Positions 47,291-58,994 of a stretch of DNA of 64,000 nt are shown here, in pieces. The first letter of the stretch is position 1, and each line of letters starts with the position of its first letter. The translations under genes and the position numbers were made by a program. Source of the DNA: Rhizomucor pusillus (Eukaryota; Mucoromycota; Mucoromycetes; Mucorales; Lichtheimiaceae). Where the stretch lies: the NCBI GenBank assembly GCA_900175165.2, contig FWWN02000154.1:89769-153768 (forward strand), given 5' to 3'. Under the pieces are notes generated by a model. The model was given only the letters and a program-made list of their open reading frames with translations, did not search any database and was not told where the DNA came from.

Positions 47291-48199
47291 TGGTTTTTGC
47301 AAGTAATCAAATAGAACAAATTTGCGCTGGCGGTGGAAGCTAATGATTTGTCTTTCATGGACCACGAGAAGCGAGACTGTGCGCTCTGGCAAAAAAAGTA
47401 GCGCGAGTCTAACATCCGTAAGACAACAAGATCAATTCGGGCCGTTTTGTTATGCTTTGTCTGTGGCAATGAGGGCACGGATGGTATGTGGATGGCGCAG
47501 ACGTGTGCTATGTAAGGCGAAAGACTACCAAATATACGGTTTCCACCTAGAATTAGCGCCGAAATAAAGGATTTGTGGCTAGGCATGAAAATGGTTTGTG
47601 CAAAGGTCCAGAAAATTGGTGTTAAAGCAAAGGATGGTTCGCAATGGTAGTCACAATTTTGCGTCAGAGCGAAGAATGGTTCGAGCTCATAATCGGATTC
47701 ATCTAGCAAAATGATTTACAGCATTCCACCTAGTACTTATTTATTAAGAAAATAATTGGCTGGTCTATGTAAAAAGGTCGTAAGACTACACATCTATGAT
47801 AATTAATAAATTATTACAAGGATATAGCAGTTTATTCCACTAACATTCAGATGAAATCCACTCTTTTCCTACGCTTGTTCCCCGAAGAATCGCTTTTATG
47901 CGCTGCTAAGCTACTATAACCGTGTTTTCATTATGCTCTTTTCTGCTTGTACCGATTACATGGCTGTATCATTCATACTCTCCTGCTCTTTCTACGACAA
48001 AGCCGTTTCCATCACACATACACGTTGTTGTTTAATTTTTTACAAATGCAATCTTCTTCATTCCTGAATTCTTGCATCTTATAGAAACTCTGCCATTGCT
48101 ATACACGCGGAAAGAAAGAAACCGAGTGGCGAACCCAAGCTTCAAGATTAACTGGAGTGACTTGAGCGATAGCATGTACAATTCTTGACGTAAGATCCT
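47291..48199. other. Accessory spacer with one long open frame
   Basis: A 168-codon minus-strand frame spans 47203-47709, starting MLDESDYELEPFFALTQNC and running through the MITE at its 3' end. It has several Cys/His but no recognisable domain. The remaining sequence to 48199 is AT-rich with no gene. Given the neighbours, this is likely transposon-derived or random. Confidence 0.35.
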
Positions 48200-48830
48200 C
48201 TTTATCCGTCATAGATCTCTGCTGACGAACGTCTTGACCTTGGAGAAAAATTTTCGACAGGATTAACAATGGGGAATAAGACGGGAGAAAGATATTGTAT
48301 CCACGGCTTATAATCGCATCCAGAATACTTCCGCCCTGTGCGTAGGTGCATTGTCGAATACCAGGTTCTAATCTTGTCTGTCCCTTTCATCAAGTATATC
48401 CATGACTCTGTTTACAAAATTAAGAAAGTTTTCCGCATTTGTTCCTCCTTCAGCAACCTTTATGGAAACTTCTACAAGTTCATGACTTGATATGGCTGCC
48501 AGCAATGCCTGAGGTGCACGGAATGTTGGTACTTATATATTTCGACTGATTAACTGCCTGATGAAAGGCTTGCTTATCGTTGAAGAAATACTTATACAAA
48601 AGCTTCAATGAGCCAGTCTAGGCTCAGGACTTTGGATATTCCATATCATGCCAAGAAAATTATGTTCAAAATGTCTCGCTACGACTTCATTTATCGCGTT
48701 TGCCTTCATTCATCCGCTTAGCTGGTATTTGTCAGTATACCAACAACCATAGGAAAAGGATGTAATTGACGTCGCTTCCACGCTTGTTTCTGGAAAATAG
48801 TGACAGCTCCACCTCATGCGCTTTCACTTA
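48200..48830 (-). pseudogene. Decayed Tc1/IS630-type DDE transposase
   Basis: Read on the minus strand in pieces, this segment has the end of a DDE_3-type transposase: APQALLAAISSHELVEV, then TNAENFLNFVNRVMDIL, then VFDNAPTH (48338-48361, second catalytic Asp), a linker YKPWIQYLSPV and NPVENF (about 48248-48264, catalytic Glu). Asp and Glu are about 33 codons apart, as expected for the Tc1/IS630 superfamily. Stop codons and at least one frame change separate the pieces, and only faint similarity remains further upstream (to about 48830), so the gene is dead. No terminal inverted repeats were identified for it. Confidence 0.7.
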
Positions 48831-49208
48831 AAAGACGCCTTTTCAAATTTTTGAGACCAATTCTAAGGTAGACATTTGCTATTATCAATACCGTAAATCC
48901 AGAGCCGTTCATGTATAGCAAACTCTTTATTCTGTTTCTACTTGCCTGTACTCAAACTCCTTGAAATATATGGATATGCCTACTCGAGTCGAAAGGCAGC
49001 TGAGAAGGCGTAAGCTGCTCACTTTATTTGTGTATCTGCCAGCGCTGACAGTGACCAAATCCCATGCTTTCGAGTACAAGGAAAATGAATCAATGATTCA
49101 GATTATGCAACGTCGAATTCGAAAGGTCTGGAAGCATATAGCGTTGTCATTTCTCAGTTTTTTCTTATTTCCCTTCCGCTATTTCGTTTCAACTTGTCCT
49201 TGTACGAT

Positions 49209-52200
49209 ATGACAGTGAAAAACTTACATGTGAATGCAAAGAAAGCCAACGCTTACGAAGACAATGTCTCTATTGTCGAGTACTTGAACGATAACAGCTG
49301 CAAGGTCGTCTTCGTCGATCTTTGCTGTATGTTTTATTCTTTGCTTCAACGGACTAAAGGAACGGCACTCTTACAAGCACATCTCTACCCTGAAGGTAGT
49401 ATCTGCTCTTGGCATTATACGCAGTTAAATACAATGTTTTCTCATGGCTATATTATAGAGTATCCGTCGGGTACCAAACTTGAAATATTCATGGACAAAC
49501 TCTTGCACCAAGTGAGATGCTTTCTGTCTGCGTAGTGCTCGATGGTTTCAAGCGCCCCCAAGTGAAGGCGCATACTCACAAGAATCGTGCGCAACGCATT
49601 CAGCAAGCGCTTTGTGTGGCAAAGCGGCATGGAAAAATCAGTCCAAATTTGAAAATCATGCAAAGCAATGGGCGAGTTTTAGCGCAGCTGTCAAAAATAT
49701 CATAATTGAGGTAATGTCGGAGTAATGTGATTGTCGAGAGATCGGGATGCTAAGAGACTATTTTGTCATAGAATTTGCAACGCTTGAATATCTCTGAATA
49801 CAATGGCGAATGCACAGGAAATACGCTATCCTATTTTGTTGCACCGTACGAGGCAGATGCACAAGTTGTATATCTAGCAGAAACATGTAACAGGCCTGCT
49901 GCCATCCTCAGCACCGACGGTGATTTTCTTGTCTATGCCAGTGCGCTTGATATCGTCGTGAGTAACCATAAGCTACTTCTATACGAAATGGTCGCTAAAC
50001 TTTTCACTCAGCGAATTTTAAAAGTTGATTGGGAAAAGGAAAGAATAACTGGACATGTGACAAAGAAAGCAGACTTACTCAAGCTCTTGATTTGTTGAAA
50101 AAGAACGACGGCATCGCTGCCGTAAGCATCAGTATATTACAAATCAGAAGAGATTGACATTTTCCTATACATATCTTAGGCTGAAAGAAGCTTGTGATTA
50201 TTGCCACATTATCAGGCAATGACTATTGTGAAAATTTACATGGAAAATCTTTCGCGTGGGCAAAACAGAATATTGAAGAGCTTTCATGCAGCGAGTTTAC
50301 TTTTGCAAATGACCTGCTCGACATGGTTGGTGCTTACTAAACGAAACAGACGAATATGGTTCAAACTAATTTCAATTTGTAACTAGATTCTGTCAAATGT
50401 GAGAGTATCTGATTATCAAAAGAAGCGATTCAGGGCTGCATTGATGCAGTACTCATATCCAGTTGTCCACGATCTAAGTGGAAAAGAAGTCAGGTTCGAA
50501 CCGTCGTTCCGGCTTCGAGTGGATGCCGAGTTATTAGCCTTGACCCTTGAGAAAACGGAAATCAACGTAAAAAATACACATACCCGGGAACGATGTAAGT
50601 TATTTAAATCGAGTGCATTATTGAAAGAATTATTGATCTGGAAACTTTTCTTGCAGTGCACCCTGATTGGCGCCCGAAGAAGTCGGTACGTTACGAGCTC
50701 CTCACCGATGTCAAGATCGACAAAGTTGCTACGTCGCCAATTACAAAGAAGCCGCCAAAGAGAAAAACAAAACAGCAAAAAGCAAAAACTTCCCGCGAGA
50801 GCTTGAACGAAGCGGCCAATGCACCACCAAGGCAACGCCGGAGTCAGAAGCTCTCTATCAAGAATGGAGGCGGAGACATGTCCGAGATTCATATCAACAG
50901 CCGCCAAATCACCACGTGTACAGCAGGCTTGTTCTCCTCAGTACTTTCGGCCGCCCGTACCAGTGTCACGGCCGACGAAGAAGCAATAAAACAAGCAAGA
51001 CTGTTGACAGATGCTTTACGAACCATTGTTGGTGACGCTAACACCACGAGACGCCTTGCGACTCAGTTTGCAAACTTGGCCTTGTTACTAGTAGAAGAAG
51101 GAGATTTTGACCAAGAATTTAGGCGGATGGTTTACATGAACTTTTACCAGGCGACACGAAGCACTCGCGGTCAGTTCGGAGAAGCCTCCGGCAGCTCCAG
51201 TTCTGCTGCCATGAAGACATGGATGTGGGTGCTCTATATGGCTACGGATTACGAAAATAAATCAGTTGCCAAGAACAAGCATCCTATCATAGGGTATAAT
51301 GCTGGGGTCAGGCCCCGATCGTCAAATCAAGGCAAAATAGACAATCCAAACGAGCTTATAGCTTTTCCACATGATACAGCGATCGGTAGTCTGGTACAGC
51401 TAACAGACGACAATAGACCTCTCGGCAATCTGATGTTATTCGGCCGCCGTATCTGATACGAGGGTTATCTGAGCCGGTGGAACGAAGTTCCAGCGCTCAT
51501 GAGTGCTGAACGGAGATCGCACCTGCTGGAGGACATGGCACAGGTCCTCGATAGCAACTTCCGCACTACATGTACCCATCAGTTTATCAGGCGTTATATT
51601 GATATGTTGCGCGGCAAACTAGCCATCAAAGCCGGAGTGCCTCTAGGTTGGCCCCAAGCATCAGATTTGTTACGATTGCTGAACGAGAATGACAAAAACA
51701 AACATGCAGATGCAAACACCATAAATACGGCTTTCCCGACGATTGAAGACTCCGTCACGAAGAAGATTGCAAGAGTTCTGCAGACACAATCTGACACCGG
51801 TATTTTTACGGAATGCATCTCTAAGGCTGTCTACTCCAACAAAACGCAACCCAAATATTGGCCGCAAAGCGCGTTCCTCGCTCACTACATCTTTGCCATG
51901 ATTTTCCGCTTCGACTCATTTGGACATCTTTGACAATCCAGAAGAAGTTTTAAAAGTCAAAACTGAAGTTGACGATTTGGATCAAGAAACTTCTGAGTCC
52001 TTGGTAGAATTCATCGATACTGAACGAAAAACTCTCGAAATTGCATACGGCTACAAAATTGTGAAATCGCAAACAACAGATAATCTGATCGATTTATTGC
52101 GATGAAACAAGCAGTAGCCGGAGCAGGAAGAACCGAGAAGCAATATGGCTTCCTCGTGCAGACGATGATGGCGGCGCGCCGTTTCCACTTGACTGATGAT

Positions 52201-53048
52201 TTTGCCGTCTGTCCAACGGCCTGCGGGACATCGCACAAATCGATTGGATTCACAAAAACGTTTATAAGTATCTTCCTGCAGCATTTATCGACTTTTGCAC
52301 CAGACAATGCCGATCATCCGACTGTGGAAGCAATACAATCCACTTTCCAACATTACGAAGGCAACAGCATCGAACTTCTCTTCAATATCAGAGAGAAGGC
52401 TATCGTAAACAAAGATTCCCGCATACAGGTAACCAATCGTGGCTATGATAGAAAACTGAGCAAAGAAATTATCGATGCCTACGACAACGAAATCGAACGC
52501 TTTGTTTGCGCGAATCCTTTTACCACTGACGGAATTCCATGCAACGCGTACTACCATGATTGGTGCACACCTGAACGGAAGGATCAGCAACTCCATTTGC
52601 CTGATATTTCCAGTTTACATGGTCACGCAGATATTGGCGGCCTCATTGGAGTTGATTTTGGCCAAACGTATACTGCAGCAGCATTCTGTCTGTCCGTCGA
52701 GGAGACCAGCGAAGAGCGGACCTATAGGTCTACTAGTTAGAGCGTGTATATGCTTGTTCCTAACTATACATTGCAGGTATACAGTTGGCAATAAAACGTA
52801 ATGAAATGTACAGGCGACAGAAATTGAACAGCTCTATCCTTGAGCAATACAAAGCATCAGATGAAGAAGCTATTACAAAAGAGGAAGCCATGTCTAAGTG
52901 GTCAAGGTGTGGCGATGGAGCTACATACTTAAGATGGTTTGGATTGGTTCAGCTCGATGAAACAATGAATACAATGATCCTGCATATATACTCAGAAGCC
53001 TTTGTCATACGAAGAGAGCACCTGCGTCGTAAGAGCCACCATTTATGA
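49209..53048 (+). pseudogene. Decayed large element gene: XPG/FEN-type nuclease joined to a RuvC-like C-terminal region
   Basis: The N-terminal part shows XPG-family blocks: KVVFVDLCCMFYSLL (N region), VVLDGFKRPQVKAHTHKNR, then VAPYEADAQVVYLAE...STDGDFLVY (I region, 49839-49940) and LSGNDYCENLHGKSFAW (helix-hairpin-helix position, about 50200). A splice (donor gtaagt near 50594, acceptor near 50655) leads into a long region of about 700 codons unlike known Rad2 proteins, which includes IGVDFGQTYTAAAF (52642-52680), resembling a RuvC-I motif, and then QLAIKRNEMYRRQKLN. I see frame changes near 49515, 49650, 50060 and 50160, a TGA at 51454-51456 with the frame continuing beyond, and a slip out of and back into frame between about 51920 and 52105. 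It is inactive here. The end at 53048 appears truncated. What the intact family does is unknown to me. Confidence 0.6.
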
Positions 53049-53740
53049 GCCATAATTTACTTATTAGGGAACTGCGCCAGGAGCATTGTTTCTGACGAGC
53101 GCTGTAACAGTACAGTCACCAAGCCTGTCCGCTTTGACCCAATCTAATTTATTAGGTATAAAGTACATATTCTGAAAAGAGGAGCAGGCAGCCTATTCAG
53201 TAGAAATTCTTTAAGCGATACGGGCACAGAGCTTTACTTTGTAATTTACGGTTTTAGATTTTTGAGTTAATCACTAAATCCTTTCATGTCCTTCGGCAGA
53301 TCCAATTTGCAGCATATATGTGAGGCACGTGACACTTAAGAGCAAGGATCATGCACTGAATATCAAATGAAAAATATCATTTTTTCTTCCGTCTATCCAT
53401 CCGCTTTCTTCTTGCAATGCCTTCGCAACTGAAGATATTAACTTTGCTGGCCATTCTTATTATCAAACAGTTACGTTGATTCTATTTTCATGAATGATGC
53501 TCGCTACACTGGTCCGTCTGAATAAGTTTTCAAGTTGCCTTCACAGCGTGTTCCAACATTCACTTGCTTATAAACCGTCTCGGAGAACAAGAACTCTGCC
53601 AGCAAGGAAAGGAAAATATACGGGAAGTTTTAAACTCTAGGACAATTCCGAAGAGAGCGTTTACGTATGTAACACAAGGAGTGGGCAGATCTTTAAAAGC
53701 AGCACGCATAGTACGCGTTTTGGCTCTGCATCCCGCCCCC
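53049..53740. other. Spacer after the decayed element
   Basis: AT-rich 690 bp with no gene. It may contain the eroded end of the preceding element. I found no terminal repeat. Confidence 0.4.
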
Positions 53741-54890
53741 ATGTCGTTGTCTCTATTTTCGCTCAAGCATAAGGTCGCCGTGATTTCTGGGTGCACGCGC
53801 GGTATTGGCAGAAGCATGGCGCTCGGGCTTGCCGAGGGCGGTGCAGGTATAAAGGCAATTGCCCACTCTCCCGTGCACACACACACACGCACACAAGTGG
53901 GCAGTCTGTAGACTGACAGAATACACCGCAGATGTATGTTTGCTGCAACGCAATGTAGATGATCACAGCGTGCGTGACCAAATTCGGGCGCTTGGACGTC
54001 GTGCAGAAATCGTATATTTGGATGTCACGGACCAGGCGTCTGTGCGAGCTGTTATCGACCGCGTCCTCGAGATATTCCCGACAATCGATATCTTGGTCAA
54101 CAATGCAGGCATTCAGCGAAGATATCCGTAAGTTTTAGCAATAATACTGGATGATTTGTGTCCTATTCTTTGGGAACCTAACTAGGTTAATATTTATCAT
54201 CCCAAAGAGCCGTCGAGTTTCCAGAGGAGGAATGGGATACCGTACTGCAAGCAAACTTGAAAGCTGTCTGGACCATCAGCCAAGCTGCTGGAAAGCACAT
54301 GGTGGCAAAAGGTTCTGGCAAAATTATAACAACCGCTAGCTTGATGACCTTCCAGGTACTGTGACAAGGAGCTCATCAACGATAGTGTGGTGTATTTATA
54401 TATATGTATATAACTAGGGCGGCATATTGGTTCCCGCGTACGCCGCCGCCAAAGGAGCTATTGGAAGTCTCACAAAAGCGCTAGCGAACGAATGGGCGCA
54501 ACATGGGGTGAACGTAAACGCCATTGCACCTGGTATGACCAGAATGGGCAGGGGATTTTTACTTTTGAGATCATCAAATTAAATAATGTGAGTATTTTAC
54601 AGGCTACATCAAGACAGATCTGACGGACGCACTTGTGAATGATCCTGTACGCAGCCGAGATATCATGACACGCATTCCAGCAAAGCGGTGGGGAAACCCG
54701 GATGATTTCAAAGGTCCTGTTATTTATTTGGCAAGCAGCGCCAGCAACTATGTGAATGGAGAGATCATGGCTGTAGATGGTGGTTGGCTTGGTAAGGAAC
54801 ATACAAAAGAAGATATTCGAGAAGAAAAAATTATACTAATTGTCTGACTGCTGCTACTCAACACATTTGCAATGGAATTAAGGTCGTTGA
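53741..54890 (+). CDS. Short-chain dehydrogenase/reductase, KduD-like
   Basis: Six exons (53741-53846, 53932-54127, 54208-54356, 54419-54532, 54603-54791, 54883-54890) encode 253 residues, the classical SDR length. The cofactor loop reads SGCTRGIGRSMALGLAEGGA (Gly-rich, with Cys in place of the usual first Gly/Ala), followed by LDVTD, NNAGIQRR, the catalytic Ser in TTASLMTF, and YAAAKGAIG with Tyr and Lys; the end MAVDGGWLGR is standard. Best resemblance is to bacterial-type 2-deoxy-D-gluconate 3-dehydrogenase (KduD) / gluconate 5-dehydrogenase, but substrate cannot be fixed. The last exon is only 8 nt, including the stop. Intron 1 carries a CA repeat (about 53877-53894). Confidence 0.93.
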
Positions 54891-55051
54891 TGAGGAGGAG
54901 GAGCAGCAGCAAGGATATAATAATACTGATGAACGGGGGACTTAAGCGTTTCATACAATATACACGAGCAGGAGGGATATCGGGTACAGAACAGTGGTCG
55001 AATAAAGATAGTAAAACGAGTAAATTAAGCATTGCTGCAACGATAACATCA

Positions 55052-58000
55052 TCACGGTGGTCTAACTTGAGGCTTCTGCGTGAAACGCCATTTCCACCGG
55101 GGTTTCTGTGACTCTCCAGCAGTAGCAGCAGGAGTGGACGCATATGCAAATGCAAGTGGGGATCGCTGCGAGTTTCCACGACGATAACGATGCTGCTCCA
55201 TTGTCGGGGTCGTCGTCGTCTGACTGATCACGCCGCTGTCACTGCGGACCCAGCGGAATACAGGTTTCTTTTTGCGCTCATCATCATCCTGCATATCCCT
55301 GAGCTGCAGCGACGGGTCCGACAATGTCCCCTGCCGAGAGCATTCCACCTAAACGGGGAGCGAAATTAATACTCTCGGTAAACTCTGTCGGACGTTAATA
55401 ATATCTTACCTCGCTACAAGCGTTGAACGAGTTAGCATCCGATTCATCGTATAAATCTTCTGGAGTAGATGTACATCGAGATGATGCATCGAAAGCTGGA
55501 GTGGTTCGACCACGTCTCTCTGATCGCTTGTTAAAATGTGATAACTTCAACATTTTTCCAACGATCATGCTCTTGACACCATGCCGGAGCGGTTGCATGG
55601 AATACGTTGAAAATGATCGATCTAACCCTGAAAAGACACTGAAAGGCACTGATCGACCATTCTCGTCGTAATCGGATGCTTTCGAGTGCGTGAACGCTGT
55701 GCTCGGGATATCCATGTACTCGAGGTCATCATCGGTTGTCTTGTGACTCAAGGTAGCAGTGTTGGTTGTCTCGCTGACGACCTGTTGCTGCTGGTGGTGC
55801 TGCTTGGCATTGCACTGGCGAGATTGGTGCGCAGACCGCCACGGTGATGAAAGTCTCCTTCCCGCTGGCCGCATTACGCTGGTATCCACGTCGATGGAAC
55901 TAGCAGCAGAGCTGGTTGTAGATTGCATATCCATATCGGGGCTAGGCAGCTGCCGCGACAAGATACTGCCATTGCTAACTCTTCTAGGTGATATGATGGA
56001 GAAACTCGATGCAGAGGAGCGAATGAACGGTGCAGATTTTCGCTTCTTCAAATCGATACCGCTCGCAGAAGAACTGATCTCCTTCTCTCGCAGATACCAC
56101 GCCTTGGCGGAAAGGTAGTCCTCTGTACATACATCGTGGAGTTTGTGGTCGACAGCCATTCGCAGTGCGTTCTGGTGATTGTTCCTTAACTGGAAGGACA
56201 TTTTTCCAATCACGTTTGTTGACGTTGACGTTAGCAAATCGAGTGATCCTGGTCGTTTGCGTGTCAGCGCAGCTGCGTTGTCAGGTTCGTTTTTCAATGT
56301 TTTGATAAAAGAGTCAGAGTTTGCTCTCGATTTCATTGCATCCTTTCGCGTCTGATGTGCAGATGGACATTCCAAAAGGGTATATCGCTTCTTATTAGAA
56401 GGCGAAGATCGCGGAGAGGGGCTTGCAGCAGGAGAATTATTTTCTTCATTCGCCTCACGGTGATCTTCAAGCTGAAAGCTGGTAGATAGTGACCGTCGAA
56501 GTGTAGCTTTCTTTTGAGTTGTATCTTCATAGTTATCGCTGCTCCCTCGTACATCAATGATGCTGGTGTACGATCGAGACAGTCTCACGTTCTGCTGCCG
56601 ATTGGTTTGCAACAGACCAGGAAGGGATGATCCTATTAGATCTTCAAGTTGCTGGATTTCAGCTGGCTGTGTTGTGTGCAATTGCTTCGCGTTATTGATT
56701 GCTTGCCGGATAGCTTTGATCCAGACCTGTTTTTCCTGAGAGCAGCTTGCACTAAAGGCAAACGCATGTTTCTTACATTGTATTACAAATTTCATTTCTC
56801 GTTGACCTACATGGGGATGGGCGTATTAAGTCTCCATCCAAATGAGGTTACAGCATAAACGCAAACCTTCTCCTCCAGAATCGGGAATATCCTCTAGCTC
56901 AGCCAAACGAAGTGGAAACCAGTGTTTAGGCTCATATACAGATACTTTCTTTGGACGCACGAGGAAGATGTAATGTTGGAAGACAAAGCATCCGAGGTAT
57001 CGAGGTTTGCCAATGCTTTGGCCGATAGCAGTGTAAGTGACCTCCAAGGCTCCACCCACGAGCAACTGGCCTAGTATTTTCTCCGTCTGGTTTTTGTTCC
57101 ACCGCCAATCTGCATCTAACCTTTGTAGGAAGCGCTGTGTCTTGTCCTGCAATTCACGTTCGTTTTTCCTACGGTCGATTTCCTTGACGACGTCCTGCAT
57201 GACTCCGAGCGCTTCCGAGAGCATATCGTGACTCACGGTATCTGGTGACGTGTGGCGAACTATCTCTTTGAGCAACAACGGATACCGGCAGATCCGCTGC
57301 ACTGGCTTAATCAAATAGTCTTCAAACTGGAGACGTCGGCTAGTAGCAGGGACGTGTAAAGGTGAATCCATCACCATACCACTAGCGATCGTGGACGAGC
57401 CGGGTGTAGACGCAGCGAGGACGCATTCTTTTAAAAATGTTGACCATTCTGGTCGTTCGCGGTACTCTTCGCACAGTCTCCACGCCTCCGAGTGATCATC
57501 GCAGTATCCATTGTAAAGCATAAAACCATTGCCCTGAGTAATGAAAATTTTAAGCAATCGTGCTTTCATCAAGATCATGGTATCTGTTTACCTTTTTGAG
57601 GAACATTTTGGCAATGTGGTATTCATCAACACTGTTGTTATCCACGCACAAGTCTGCCCAAAGTTCTCGATGAAACGCCAAGAGATCAACGGCGTTCCGA
57701 ATAATTGTAGCCTTGTGTTCCGGAAAAATCCAATCTTGACGACTAAGGGTCTCGAAATAGACCTAGTGCGGTGGGATGTATATTAGTTCATATTAAACGC
57801 TTTTGATCTGGTCCGATTATTAAAAAAAAAAAAAGAAGAAACATACTTCGACCAGATAGCTCAAGTCTTCGACGTAATCGCGCTCTGTCTGCAACAGTTC
57901 ATCCACAGCATGCTGCTTCTTGAACAATTGTTTCCGTTGATAATCTTGGTTATTTGCAGCAGCAGCGGCGGCGGCGGCGCCGCGGTGCTTATCCTTTGGC

Positions 58001-58314
58001 GCTGTTTCCAGGGATTCGGTGTCATCTGTAGATAAGACGGAATGCTGCTCACTGATACCGCTGCATAGGCTACAGTGACCTCCTGCTTCAAGTGGATGTT
58101 GTCCTTGGTCTGGAGGATGGTCACAGTACGGTTCAGGCGGCGGCGGTGGGTAGCAGGGATGGTGGATCGGAGAGTCGTAGCATAACGGAGAGTGTTGACG
58201 GTACCTGTAATATTCGATGCAGCAACAGCAGCAACAACAGCAGCAGCGGCAACAAATATGACAGCTGGTGGTAGTTATATCAAGCAAAGAACTGGTCCCT
58301 GTAGCCGGCTGCAT
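55052..58314 (-). CDS. Rho guanine-nucleotide exchange factor (DH-PH)
   Basis: Five exons (57847-58314, 57592-57762, 56867-57533, 55410-56806, 55052-55348) give 999 residues. The DH domain starts at about residue 135 (AVDELLQTERDYVEDLSYLV) and carries the CR3 signature FEDYLIKPVQRICRYPLLLKEI at about 280-300. A PH domain follows (QLLVGGALEV ... YLGCFVFQHYIFLVRP, ending KQVWIKAIRQAINNA at about 470). The C-terminal half is long, Ser-rich and probably disordered, with many basic/Ser sites. It should activate a Rho/Cdc42-type GTPase in polarity or wall growth. Oddly, residues 18-32 are mostly cysteine, encoded by a CAG/CTG repeat; the start could lie further in. Convergent with the SDR gene. Confidence 0.93.
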
Positions 58315-58994
58315 GAGCTATGCAGAATAAAAAAAGAAAAATATTGAATGATATGTCCCCAATAAGCTGAGTGACAGCGGCACGAGCGACGAAACGACGA
58401 CGAGGACGGGCTGAATCGCGATCAGCAAAAGCAAGTTGGTCAAGTCCAGCGATAAAGCTGAGCGACCGTGCAAAGGGGACGAAGAAAAAGGAATGACTTA
58501 GCAAAGAAGGGAAAAGGAGGAAGAAAAATGCATTGTTTTCAACCGTCGTTCTTACTTTCTTTCGCTCTCTCTCTGTGTGATTGTGTGCTTGTGTGTGGCG
58601 AGTCATCTTCCCAGTTACGTGTACCCCTGTTGACCCTTTCCTTATTCCATCCCCCACCCCTCAAACCCTTCTCCCTGCCCTTTGTTCTCCGTACTCTCCC
58701 CTCGTCGTTTTCATCCAGTCCGCTTTCCGCCAACGAGAATGTCTCTTCTTTTTCTTTTCTCGCAACAGTCTTGTAGTTGCGCGCGCAGATAAAGAACCGT
58801 ATTTCCAGAATGCGGGAACACTGCATTTTTGTTTGGCGCTTTCTCCGTGTTTGAGTTCTTCAGTGGTGCACATCCAAACGTTATACATGAAGAACCACGT
58901 GTAGAGGTACTCAAAATGAGAACAAGCGTCTATTATTAATTCCCTCCAACAAGAGAACTTATACCAAAGAAAAAAACAACACACAAAAAACATT
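58315..58994. other. Intergenic
   Basis: A 680-bp spacer: the promoter of the RhoGEF on one side and the 3' end of the aminotransferase on the other. Pyrimidine-rich tracts (58540-58700) are present. No gene is supported. Confidence 0.5.

Noticed and set aside
51454..51456. In-frame TGA as a possible selenocysteine or programmed readthrough
   Set aside because: Several other frame changes occur in the same gene and no stem-loop element was evident; decay is the simpler reading.
53872..53900. CA dinucleotide repeat as a regulatory element
   Set aside because: It lies inside an SDR intron and looks like a plain microsatellite.
57820..58270. Poly-Ala/Cys/Gln repeats as a CRISPR-like or satellite array
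   Set aside because: They are ordinary trinucleotide repeats inside the RhoGEF coding exon; no spacer-repeat structure exists.
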